Shown here one piece after another: positions 7,184 through 14,337 of a DNA stretch of 14,337 bases (the first letter of the stretch is position 1; every line of letters starts with the position of its first letter). Location of the stretch: NCBI GenBank assembly GCA_964546565.1, contig CAZJKC010000043.1, positions 1 through 14,337 of the forward strand. Direction: 5' to 3'. The notes below the pieces were generated by a model that was not told the origin of the DNA, searched no databases, and worked only from the letters and a program-made list of their open reading frames with translations. Made by a program: the position numbers and the translations under genes. This DNA is from CAG-826 sp964546565. GTDB taxonomy: Bacteria; Bacillota_I; Bacilli_A; RFN20; CAG-826.

Positions 7184-9556
7184 CTATTTATAATCATAAG
7201 TTGAGCAACTATATTTTCCAGATGATTGCCCACTGATATAAAATCCTAATCCGGCATATGCATTAGATAAGGATAAATCTTTCGTTTGCACACTTCCACA
7301 AGAGAAAATAATCATATCGTATAATCCTAAATCCACATTAATGCGATAAATATTTTGGCCATAACTATTGGTGGTCACATATTCCATGCTTTCTCCAGGC
7401 CACGCCACTTTGTAAGTTACTGTTTCACTATTCCATATATAGGCTTTAACGGTATCTGATGACCAATTACCACTCCATTCACTACTCTTTGGTTTTGTAA
7501 AGTAAATATCACATAGCATCGATTGAATATAGACATTACGTTCTTTATCCGTTCCGACCGCCCATAAATACTCTTCCGAGAAGAAAATACGATAAGAACC
7601 AGTTTCATGCACAGTATATGGTCCCCATGACTTTGCTTTATCAAGCGTTTGAATATAATATTCGACATTTCCTGATAACATTAAAGTCGCTGTTTGATAT
7701 TCATAAAAATCATAATTATCAATATTCCATTTTAAACCATCAATGACATTTCCATTAACATCGGTTAAAAGATAATAATCTTTGCTATATATATCATCTG
7801 AATATGTCCATTTTGGATAAAACACGGTATTCTTTGTTATCAAATATGGGAATTCAGCTTCACTTTTATAAGAAATATCTAAATACCAGCCTTCAAAAGT
7901 TGCATTGTCTGAAGTAGGATCAGCCGGCTTATTAATAGTGGTATTAAGGGCTACTTCCATGGCTGATAATCCACTATCAAGGAAATAAACATAAGCATGC
8001 GTTGGAACTGGCTCTGTTTCATAAATCGTTTTGATATTAGCTTTTGGTATACTCCAATTTGAGAAGCTATTATCATTATAAGCTCGCACTGTAATATGTG
8101 TCCTTTTTTCTAATGCTATATAGTTATTGGTAATTTTCTTTGAAGCTAAATTATTAAGAATTACTTCATATCCTTCTGCTCCATCAACATTCTCCCAACG
8201 CGCCACATTGTTTTCTTCATCGATAGTCACAACTGGTGTCACAAGGGTATTAACATATTTTAAAGCCATTTTTTCTTCACTGATGACAGCCTCCATGACT
8301 AAGGCATGAATTTTAGCGCTATATTCGTGTTCGCAAGAAAAATAAATTTGATAAACACCATCGCTCACAATAGAGAAATTTTGACCATTATTTTTCCAAT
8401 AATTACGTCCTGCCGAAGCCGCAACCCCATCGGTAACAATGAATTCAGCGGGATTTGTTTCTGATGCTCCATTAATCGTTACGGTCGCATAATATTCAGC
8501 AAAACTAATTTGCTTATCATTTCTTATAAGTGGTATGAACTTCCATGAATCGGTCCCATGATATTGTTGATAATCACTCGATACTTTATCATTAGCTTTC
8601 ACATAGAAATAAACATTATCGGTCATTTTTGTTGGAATAAAAGAAGCATAAATAATTGTTGTTTCTTTAATTGGTTTACTGAAATCAAAAACTTCTTCAT
8701 GATATGGATCAGCATACCAATTATCAAAGGTATACCATTCTTTTATAGGATCATTCGGCTTCGTCAAACAATTACCTGATGTCATCGTAATTGGTTCATA
8801 ATCAGTGCCATGGAAATAAATACGCACTTCTTTTTGTAAAGGAACGATTACATCGCTAGTATTATAATAAGTAACCGCATCGCTCCATAAACTATAGACT
8901 TCATAATTACTATTCACCGCTTGAACACTCAAGCACTCTTTATCTTTTAAAGTAATGATATTCGTCGTAGTAGCGGTTACTTCGCTATCATTGATAATAA
9001 CATTATAATGAGTGGCATCCTTATTTTCGTTCCAGGTTACAACACCCGTTTTCGAATCTAATTGTAAGATAGGCTTACTTAATTCACTTAACACCGGTAT
9101 ATTACTTGAGGGATTGTCAGATGATGATTGATTAGAATTACCACCAATAATACTAGAACTTGGTTCATAAATAGAGGGATTATTAGAAGATGAACTAGAT
9201 GGTATATCTATAGATGTATAATTCGAACTCGGCTCATCTAAGGAAGTTTGATTAGAACTTGGTTCACCTACTGACGTATGGCTGGAACTTGGCTCGTCTA
9301 TACTTGATGAGGGAGTCTCAAACGAAATATAAGAATCACTTGATGAATTATTGATACTAGAGGAAGGATCATTAATACTTACTGTTGAAGAAGTATTTTG
9401 TTCACTTGAAGGAACATTTATCGATGTTCCACCGATACTTTGCGAATAACTCTCTTTTTCAGAACTTATGCTTGTGATAACACTGATTGGATCTTTATTT
9501 GCGCTACATCCAATAAGCATAGTAGTCGCAAGCAATAAGAAAACACTTTTTTTCAT
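7184..9556 (-). CDS. Modular surface lipoprotein with Ser-rich stalk, Flg_new repeats and CBM26-like domain
   Basis: A 790-residue lipoprotein. The signal peptide ends in the lipobox LIGC (lipidated Cys17). Residues about 28-155 form a Ser/Pro/Asn-rich stalk that includes decapeptide repeats. Two similar blocks follow. Block 1 has a beta-sandwich of FN3-like type (about 160-232, GVVTWNENKDATHYNVII), a Listeria-Bacteroides (Flg_new) repeat (about 242-307, TFDNWYADPYHEEVFDFSKP) and a beta-rich module (about 312-410, ending DGVYQIYFS). Block 2 repeats the same order (about 437-510, 520-584 and 589-662, ending TGSYRIFFS). The C-terminus (about 682-765, DIYFTKP, VKAYIW, AWPGESM, VQTKDL) resembles the starch-binding CBM26. 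No catalytic domain is visible. Likely role: a surface binding protein, perhaps for alpha-glucans; this is inference. The ATG has AAAGGAG upstream. The alkaline phosphatase gene starts 13 bases after its stop. Confidence 0.9.
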   Translation of the reverse strand: MKKSVFLLLATTMLIGCSANKDPISVITSISSEKESYSQSIGGTSINVPSSEQNTSSTVSINDPSSSINNSSSDSYISFETPSSSIDEPSSSHTSVGEPSSNQTSLDEPSSNYTSIDIPSSSSSNNPSIYEPSSSIIGGNSNQSSSDNPSSNIPVLSELSKPILQLDSKTGVVTWNENKDATHYNVIINDSEVTATTTNIITLKDKECLSVQAVNSNYEVYSLWSDAVTYYNTSDVIVPLQKEVRIYFHGTDYEPITMTSGNCLTKPNDPIKEWYTFDNWYADPYHEEVFDFSKPIKETTIIYASFIPTKMTDNVYFYVKANDKVSSDYQQYHGTDSWKFIPLIRNDKQISFAEYYATVTINGASETNPAEFIVTDGVAASAGRNYWKNNGQNFSIVSDGVYQIYFSCEHEYSAKIHALVMEAVISEEKMALKYVNTLVTPVVTIDEENNVARWENVDGAEGYEVILNNLASKKITNNYIALEKRTHITVRAYNDNSFSNWSIPKANIKTIYETEPVPTHAYVYFLDSGLSAMEVALNTTINKPADPTSDNATFEGWYLDISYKSEAEFPYLITKNTVFYPKWTYSDDIYSKDYYLLTDVNGNVIDGLKWNIDNYDFYEYQTATLMLSGNVEYYIQTLDKAKSWGPYTVHETGSYRIFFSEEYLWAVGTDKERNVYIQSMLCDIYFTKPKSSEWSGNWSSDTVKAYIWNSETVTYKVAWPGESMEYVTTNSYGQNIYRINVDLGLYDMIIFSCGSVQTKDLSLSNAYAGLGFYISGQSSGKYSCSTYDYK
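9185..9304 (-). repeat. Four 30-base in-frame repeats encoding a decapeptide stalk
   Basis: Inside the lipoprotein gene, codons 85-124 read as four 10-residue units: SIDEPSSSHT, SVGEPSSNQT, SLDEPSSNYT and SIDIPSSSSS. The plus-strand word GAACT(T/C)GG recurs at 9225, 9255 and 9285, exactly 30 bases apart. Less regular PSSS units continue on both sides (about 9101-9373). Such a region can change length by slippage or recombination and would act as a flexible spacer from the membrane. Confidence 0.85.
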
Positions 9557-9601
9557 AAAATGGCGCTCCTTTACATAAATTAGACAAAAAAAATCTATGT
9601 C

Positions 9602-9632
9602 ATTATCTTAACATTTTATCTCATAAAATCAA
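9602..9632 (-). promoter_or_regulatory. Possible promoter of the lipoprotein/phosphatase unit
   Basis: On the minus strand, TTGATT (plus-strand 9627-9632) and GATAAT (plus-strand 9602-9607) are 19 bases apart, which is longer than optimal. It is the best candidate in the 88 bases between the terminator of the exporter genes and the lipoprotein ATG. Confidence 0.3.
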
Positions 9633-9644
9633 TAATAAATGGCG

Positions 9645-9682
9645 AAAAATGCCGTTTTATCATCAAAAAAACGACATTTTTT
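9645..9682 (-). terminator. Strong terminator of the ABC exporter genes, symmetric
   Basis: A 14-bp stem (plus-strand 9645-9658 and 9668-9681) with one A-C opposition on the plus strand, which is a G-U pair on the minus transcript, and a 9-base loop. Both arms have A/T runs at their base, so it can work in either direction. The exporter operon ends at 9704, so it most likely terminates that transcript and insulates the lipoprotein gene. Confidence 0.8.
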
Positions 9683-9703
9683 AAAAAACTAGCTAAATCA
9701 TTA

Positions 9704-11443
9704 TCAATCATTACTAAATTGCGAATTATATAATTCATAATAAAAGCCCTGCTTGGAAATTAAAGAATCATGATTACCCGTTTCAATAATATTTCCATCT
9801 TTCATAACCAAAATGACATCAGCATTTTGAATAGTGGAAAGACGGTGAGCGATAATGAAACTCGTCTTACCTTCCATAACCATATTAAAAGCATCACTAA
9901 TTTTCTTTTCCGTACGCGTATCAATTGAAGAAGTAGCTTCATCAAGAATAATTATTTCTGGATTCGTCAACATCACCCGCGCAATAGTAAGTAATTGGCG
10001 TTCTCCTTGTGATAAGCCACTTTTTTCAGAAACTATTGTTTGATACCCATTCGGTAAACGTTTAATAAAGCCATGAGCATGAATCTTCTTGCATACTTCA
10101 ATGACTTCTTCTAAAGTCACTTCACTATTACCATAAGTGATATTATCATAAACTGTCCCTTCAAAAATCCAAGTCTCTTGCAATACCATGCCAAAATGTT
10201 TTCGTAAATCTTGACGTGGCATTAATTGCGTATCAATATTATTAACCAAAATTGCTCCTTGACAAGGATCATAAAAGCGCATTAATAGATTGATAAGAGT
10301 CGTTTTTCCGCATCCTGTCGGACCGACAATTGCGACTTTTTGACCTTTATGGACTAAAAATGAAAAATCTTTAATTAGCGGGCGAGATGCGGTATAAGAA
10401 AATGATAACGAAGAAAAACTAATCGTCGCGAGTTCATCATCAATATGATAATCATTTCTTTCTATTTCATCTTCTTGATTTAAAACATCAAAAAGACGTT
10501 TTAAAGACGCTAAAGCGGTTTGTAATTCACTCACAACAGCCGAAACTTCATTAAAAGGTTTTGTATATTGATTACTATAAATAAGGAATGTCGATAATTC
10601 GGCCGTTCCAATAATCAATGATTCATTCCAACCATTATTGATAAATAATATAGCTCCTACAATACCTACAGAAGCATAGACTATACCATTAACAAAACGC
10701 GTCGAAGGATTGGAGGTCGCTCCCATAAATACCGCTTTAACACTTGTCTTATATAAATCATCGACCATGTTATCAAAATCTTCGATAGCTTGCTTTTGAT
10801 ATCCTAAACTTTTAATTGTCTTTTGATTCTCAATCATTTCCAAAACATAGCCGCTGACTGAGCCTTTGATTTGGGATTGCGAAGTAAAGTACTTATGTGA
10901 ATGCTTAGCAATATATGAAGAAACAAATATCGATAAAGGGGTAATTAATACCACAACAATTGCTAATAACCAGTTAATAGCGAACATAAAGACTAAAGTA
11001 AAGATAATCATAATAAGACCTTGATATAATTGCTTAAAGCCTTCTAATAAACCATCGGTTACTTTTTCAATATCACTCACGACACGAGACACTAAATCGC
11101 CATGGCGGTGAGTATCGATATATGCAATTGAAACATGATTAAGTTTGTTCATCACATCATTCCGCAATCTTTCACTAACATCCGTGGCCACTAAAGCCAT
11201 AATATATTCATATAAATATGTGCAGATAGCTACGATAAATAAAGCTCCTAAGATAAACAAGAGAATCGGGTATATATTTTGAAAATCAACTTGATTAATG
11301 TCAATCATCAACTCGATAGCGGCTCCAATTTTAATGGGAATTATAAGTGTTAAAGCCACTTGAATCAAAGTGACTATAATACTGATAATAAGAAGGCCTA
11401 TTGAAGAACGTAAGTAGCGCAAAAAACGTCGTATATTACTCAT
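9704..11443 (-). CDS. ABC exporter half-transporter with consensus ATPase residues (heterodimer subunit 2)
   Basis: A 579-residue half-transporter: six membrane segments (about 12-295, ABC type-1 exporter domain) followed by an ATPase domain (about 338-570). Seen: Walker A GPTGCGKT (374-381), Q-loop Gln422 (VLQETWIF), Walker B IIILDE with catalytic Glu502, and H-loop His533 (IIAHRLSTI). The signature is LSQGE (477-481) instead of LSGGQ. It starts directly after the TAA of the upstream subunit, with GGAGG in the end of that gene. Together they form a heterodimeric exporter like BmrCD, LmrCD or TM287/288. This subunit should supply Walker A/B of the working ATP site. Known substrates of this family are drugs, lipids or peptides; the substrate here cannot be read from sequence. 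Confidence 0.93.
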   Translation of the reverse strand: MSNIRRFLRYLRSSIGLLIISIIVTLIQVALTLIIPIKIGAAIELMIDINQVDFQNIYPILLFILGALFIVAICTYLYEYIMALVATDVSERLRNDVMNKLNHVSIAYIDTHRHGDLVSRVVSDIEKVTDGLLEGFKQLYQGLIMIIFTLVFMFAINWLLAIVVVLITPLSIFVSSYIAKHSHKYFTSQSQIKGSVSGYVLEMIENQKTIKSLGYQKQAIEDFDNMVDDLYKTSVKAVFMGATSNPSTRFVNGIVYASVGIVGAILFINNGWNESLIIGTAELSTFLIYSNQYTKPFNEVSAVVSELQTALASLKRLFDVLNQEDEIERNDYHIDDELATISFSSLSFSYTASRPLIKDFSFLVHKGQKVAIVGPTGCGKTTLINLLMRFYDPCQGAILVNNIDTQLMPRQDLRKHFGMVLQETWIFEGTVYDNITYGNSEVTLEEVIEVCKKIHAHGFIKRLPNGYQTIVSEKSGLSQGERQLLTIARVMLTNPEIIILDEATSSIDTRTEKKISDAFNMVMEGKTSFIIAHRLSTIQNADVILVMKDGNIIETGNHDSLISKQGFYYELYNSQFSND

Positions 11444-13165
11444 TTACCGGTCCTCCTTTTTGATTTGTGATTCATAAATTTCACGATATATTTCACAATT
11501 ATTTAACAATTGCTCATGAGTCCCTTGACCAACAATTTCGCCAGTATCAATAACTAAAATATTGGTCGCATACTTAATAGATGTGGCCCTTTGCGAAACG
11601 ATAATAAGGGTACATGACGGATAAAATTTAGCAATATTAGTCCGCACTTTTTTATCCGTTAAATAATCTAAGGCACTGGTTGAATCATCAAGAATTAATA
11701 AAGAAGGATTTCTCAATAAAGCTCGCGCAATCGTCAAGCGTTGCTTTTGTCCGCCTGAAAAGTTTTTACCACCCTCTTCAACATGATGGTCTAGCTTACT
11801 TTGGTAGTCAAAAACAAAGCCTGCTTCGGCCGCATAAAGAGCTTTAACCATATCCTCTTCCGTTGCGTTAGGATTGCTCATCAAGAGATTACTTCGTATC
11901 GTGCCTTTAAATAAAGAAGCATGCTGCTCTACTAAAGCAATTTGTAAACGATAGTAATCTAAATTAATATCTTTAATATTTATTCCATCGATGTTAATTT
12001 GACCTTCACTAACATCATAAAATCTTTCAATCAAAGAAATAATTGTTGATTTTCCTGATCCCGTACCGCCAATAATACCAATGGTATCACCATGACTAAT
12101 AGTAAAGTTTAAATTATCTAAAGCCTTATTTTCACTATTTGGATAAAAGAAAGATACTTCTTTAAATTCAATAAATGGACAATCTTCTTTACTCTGATTG
12201 ATAACTTCTTTCCCTTGAATGGATGACGTAAAGTTTAAAATACGATTACATCTTTTATATGACGCCATCGCCTTAGTAAAACGCATAACGAGATTAGAAA
12301 CAGCGACAATAGCGATTAATATCTGATTCATATAATTAACTACTGATATTACTTCTCCTTGTTTTAAAGTTCCGATATTTATTTCTATCGAACTAATATA
12401 CAAAATAGCAATAATGGCTAATTGAATAATAGCGTAAGTTAAGGGATTTAAAAAGGAAGTAAATGATATCACTTGTCGCGTTTGATTTTTATGCATTTTT
12501 GTGGCTTTTTGATATCTTTTCATCGCTTCTTCTTGCTTATTAAAGGCTCTTACAACTCTCATTCCTGATAAGTTTTCATTGCTTAAACGGGAAATATTAT
12601 CTAATTGCTCTTGAATAGCTAAATATCTTTTGGAAGCCGGACGCATAATTAAAAAGATAATAAGCGATAAAACAATTGTCGCTATCAAAAAGATAAGACC
12701 GATTTTATAATTTACAAAAAAAGCTAAGACCACGCTACCAACAACAATAAAAGGGGCTCTTAATAAAAGTCGTATATAAAAATTAATTGTCGTCTCTAAT
12801 TGATCGATATCATTGGTCATAATATTAATCATATTAGCGGAACCTATTTGATCTAATTCTTGATGAGATAAAGAATTAATATGCTTAAACATTGCTTTTC
12901 GTAAATCACGACCATAGCCGTTTGCGGCATAGGAAGCATAATATTGACAAGTTAATGAGCATATAAGACCTAATACCCCTAATAAAATGATGACCCCACC
13001 CATTACTAAAACATATTTCATATCATGATTGGGGATGGCAATATCAATTATTTTTCCCATTAACAAAGGAATTATTAATTCAAAAATGGCCTCTAATAAT
13101 TTAAATAAGGGTCCCAATATCACTTGTTTCTTATATTTTTTTAAAAAAGTTAAACAGTTTTTCAT
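11444..13165 (-). CDS. ABC exporter half-transporter with degenerate ATPase residues (heterodimer subunit 1)
   Basis: A 573-residue half-transporter with six membrane segments (about 15-300) and an ATPase domain (about 331-565). Walker A is GGTGSGKS (366-373), the Q-loop is Gln414 (LVEQHASLF) and the signature is a good FSGGQ (469-473). The Walker B is followed by Asp494 (ILDDSTSALD) instead of Glu, and the H-loop His is replaced by Gln525 (IIVSQRATSI). Both changes are typical of the non-catalytic partner in heterodimeric exporters. The ATG has GGTGATGAT just upstream. It is the first gene of the operon, divergent from the LysR gene 197 bases away, which suggests control by that regulator. 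Confidence 0.93.
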   Translation of the reverse strand: MKNCLTFLKKYKKQVILGPLFKLLEAIFELIIPLLMGKIIDIAIPNHDMKYVLVMGGVIILLGVLGLICSLTCQYYASYAANGYGRDLRKAMFKHINSLSHQELDQIGSANMINIMTNDIDQLETTINFYIRLLLRAPFIVVGSVVLAFFVNYKIGLIFLIATIVLSLIIFLIMRPASKRYLAIQEQLDNISRLSNENLSGMRVVRAFNKQEEAMKRYQKATKMHKNQTRQVISFTSFLNPLTYAIIQLAIIAILYISSIEINIGTLKQGEVISVVNYMNQILIAIVAVSNLVMRFTKAMASYKRCNRILNFTSSIQGKEVINQSKEDCPFIEFKEVSFFYPNSENKALDNLNFTISHGDTIGIIGGTGSGKSTIISLIERFYDVSEGQINIDGINIKDINLDYYRLQIALVEQHASLFKGTIRSNLLMSNPNATEEDMVKALYAAEAGFVFDYQSKLDHHVEEGGKNFSGGQKQRLTIARALLRNPSLLILDDSTSALDYLTDKKVRTNIAKFYPSCTLIIVSQRATSIKYATNILVIDTGEIVGQGTHEQLLNNCEIYREIYESQIKKEDR

Positions 13166-13217
13166 ATCATCACCATTTCTATCTTAGCGCATTAAAAGAT
13201 ATATTTAAAGTATTTAA

Positions 13218-13229
13218 AATGTATACATT
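13218..13229. promoter_or_regulatory. Perfect 12-base palindrome upstream of the exporter operon
   Basis: AATGTATACATT is a perfect inverted repeat 53 bases upstream of the exporter ATG, in AT-rich DNA. It could be an operator, but in such base composition a 12-base palindrome can arise by chance. Confidence 0.3.
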
Positions 13230-13267
13230 CTATATTTTTTATGTATATATTGTTTCCTATTATTTTA

Positions 13268-13283
13268 TAGTGAATATCCACTA
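13268..13283. promoter_or_regulatory. Candidate LysR-type operator
   Basis: TAGTGAATATCCACTA is a 16-base palindrome with one mismatched pair (arms TAGTG/CACTA, core ATAT). It contains the T-N11-A pattern of LysR-type boxes twice (13268/13280 and 13271/13283). It ends 9 bases upstream of the -35 box of the LysR gene and lies between the two divergent genes, a standard place for autoregulation and control of the divergent target. Confidence 0.5.
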
Positions 13284-13292
13284 ATACCGAAA

Positions 13293-13321
13293 TTGAATTA
13301 TATATTATGAATATATATAAT
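13293..13321 (+). promoter_or_regulatory. Sigma-A-type promoter of the LysR gene
   Basis: TTGAAT (13293-13298) and a consensus TATAAT (13316-13321) are separated by 17 bases. The start site would be near 13328, about 35 bases before the ATG. Confidence 0.7.
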
Positions 13322-13362
13322 TAAGACAAGTTATATAAATTATATATAGGAAGGTGTTATCC

Positions 13363-14229
13363 ATGGATTTACGTTCTCTACATTATTTTATTACCATCGT
13401 CGAAGAAGGTAATATTTCTAAAGCCGCGAAGAAGTTGCATTTAACGCAACCACCGCTTTCTCACGCTATCAAAATGCTAGAAGAAGAACTAGGCGTCTTA
13501 TTATTTCATCGCGGAACGCGTTATATAGAGTTAACAGAAGCCGGACAATTATTATATAAAAAGGCATTAACAATGTTAGAATTAGAGCAACAATCATTGC
13601 ACGAGATTAATGATTTAAAAAAAGGAATCATGGGTTCAATATCCATCGGATGTGTTAGTTCAAACCATCAATTTCTTTTAGAAAAAGGAATTATTCCTTT
13701 TCATAAGCTTTATCCGCATGTTGTTTTGGAAATTCATGAAGGTAATACTTATGAATTATTGGATATGCTCGATAAAAATCTTATTGAAATCGCTATTGTG
13801 CGCACTCCTTTTAATAAAGAAAGATATGATTGTTATCTTTTTGATAGTCAACCGATGGTTGCTTGCTATCATAAAGAATACTTTTCCTTGCCCAATAACA
13901 TCATCTTTTTAGCGAATATACAAAATTTACCATTAATCATGTACCGCCGCTTTCAAAATTTATTTGACAATATTGCCAAAAAACAACATCTTGATTTGTC
14001 ATTTTTAGGAAAAGCTGATGATGCACGAACCGCTCTTCTATGGGCCGAATCAGGATTAGGTATTGCTCTACTTCCTAAATATGCATTAAATTATAGCCAT
14101 AATGATCAATTAGAGTATCGAGAAATCAATGAGCCTTCTTTAATGACGAATGTCGCTTTAGCGTATCAAAAAAAGGCTTATCATACATCAATCGCTAAAG
14201 CCTTTATTGAATGCTTAAAAAAGCAGTAG
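13363..14229 (+). CDS. LysR-family transcriptional regulator
   Basis: A 288-residue LTTR. The N-terminal winged helix-turn-helix is typical: LRSLHYFITIVEEGNISKAA (3-22), KLHLTQPPLSHAIKMLEEEL and the wing LTEAG (57-61), then a linker helix (about 62-88). The effector domain (about 90-288, IMGSISIGCVSS to SIAKAF) has the periplasmic-binding-protein-like fold and includes the usual ESGLGIALLP (229-238). The ATG at 13363 follows AGGAAGGTG; an in-frame GTG at 13354 lies within that ribosome site. Divergence from the exporter operon and the palindrome between them suggest that it controls the exporter and itself, responding to a small molecule that cannot be named from sequence. Confidence 0.94.
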   Translation: MDLRSLHYFITIVEEGNISKAAKKLHLTQPPLSHAIKMLEEELGVLLFHRGTRYIELTEAGQLLYKKALTMLELEQQSLHEINDLKKGIMGSISIGCVSSNHQFLLEKGIIPFHKLYPHVVLEIHEGNTYELLDMLDKNLIEIAIVRTPFNKERYDCYLFDSQPMVACYHKEYFSLPNNIIFLANIQNLPLIMYRRFQNLFDNIAKKQHLDLSFLGKADDARTALLWAESGLGIALLPKYALNYSHNDQLEYREINEPSLMTNVALAYQKKAYHTSIAKAFIECLKKQ

Positions 14230-14256
14230 AAAAAGCCGTCTAATATAGGCGACTTT
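14230..14256. terminator. Weak hairpin between convergent genes
   Basis: Arms at 14232-14240 and 14248-14256 pair imperfectly around a 7-base loop. Read on the minus strand, the hairpin (AAAGTCG / CGGCTTT, with one G-U pair) runs into five T residues. Read on the plus strand, the T-run is short (CTTTATC). It could end the LysR transcript and also that of a convergent gene entering from the right. Confidence 0.45.
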
Positions 14257-14283
14257 ATCGATAATATTTTCTATTCAAGAGTT

Positions 14284-14337
14284 TTACTTTCTAATCTTTT
14301 CAATCAACACTTGATGCTTTTTCGTTTTTGAATCAAG
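14284..14337 (-). CDS. Possible C-terminal tail of a gene beyond the right edge
   Basis: One minus-strand frame from the window edge is open for 17 codons (LDSKTKKHQVLIEKIRK) and ends in TAA at plus-strand 14284-14286. The downstream hairpin at 14230-14256, with its T-run on this strand, fits the end of a transcript. The stretch is too short to identify; a chance open frame of this length is common. Confidence 0.3.
   Translation of the reverse strand, partial: LDSKTKKHQVLIEKIRK

Noticed and set aside
13299..13321. AT-only inverted repeat around the LysR promoter as an operator
   Set aside because: It is made only of A and T alternations, arms are unequal, and it overlaps the spacer and -10 box; chance is a sufficient explanation.

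Overview
The window is AT-rich and tightly packed, with strong GAGGTGAT/GGTGAT-type ribosome sites and genes on both strands. It fits a low-GC Firmicutes (Bacilli-type) chromosome. The spore protease gene gpr points to a spore-forming lineage. The Ser-rich lipoprotein with Listeria-Bacteroides (Flg_new) repeats and a CBM26-like module is the kind of surface protein seen in uncultured gut Bacilli near Erysipelotrichales or Acholeplasmatales. That placement is inference. UGA acts as a stop (comEA ends in TGA), so the mycoplasma code is not used.

Left part, 29-5798: a core block that follows the Bacillus subtilis order comEA-(comEB)-comEC-holA-rpsT-gpr-(spoIIP)-yqxA. Here greA lies upstream on the minus strand with its own promoter and terminator. 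Then come comEA, comEC and holA, joined by overlaps. rpsT is on the plus strand with a clear promoter and terminator. gpr and a short membrane-anchored protein resembling YqxA follow on the minus strand. comEB and spoIIP are absent from their usual places.

Middle, 5914-9682: a two-gene unit on the minus strand. A 790-residue modular surface lipoprotein (Ser/Pro stalk, duplicated FN3-like/Flg_new/beta-sandwich blocks, CBM26-like C-terminus) is followed 13 bases later by an exported alkaline phosphatase.

Right part, 9645-14337: two half-ABC exporter genes, adjacent with no gap, encode an asymmetric heterodimer with one degenerate ATP site. A divergent LysR-type regulator lies across a 197-base AT-rich intergenic region holding a promoter and an LTTR-like palindrome. 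A weak hairpin and a possible gene tail on the minus strand close the window.

I saw no tRNA, CRISPR array, insertion sequence or phage gene, and no gene-free stretch longer than 300 bases. I found no clearly undescribed system. The most distinctive items are the lipoprotein/phosphatase pair, the compact GPR, the divergent ComEC channel domain and the LysR/exporter control region.
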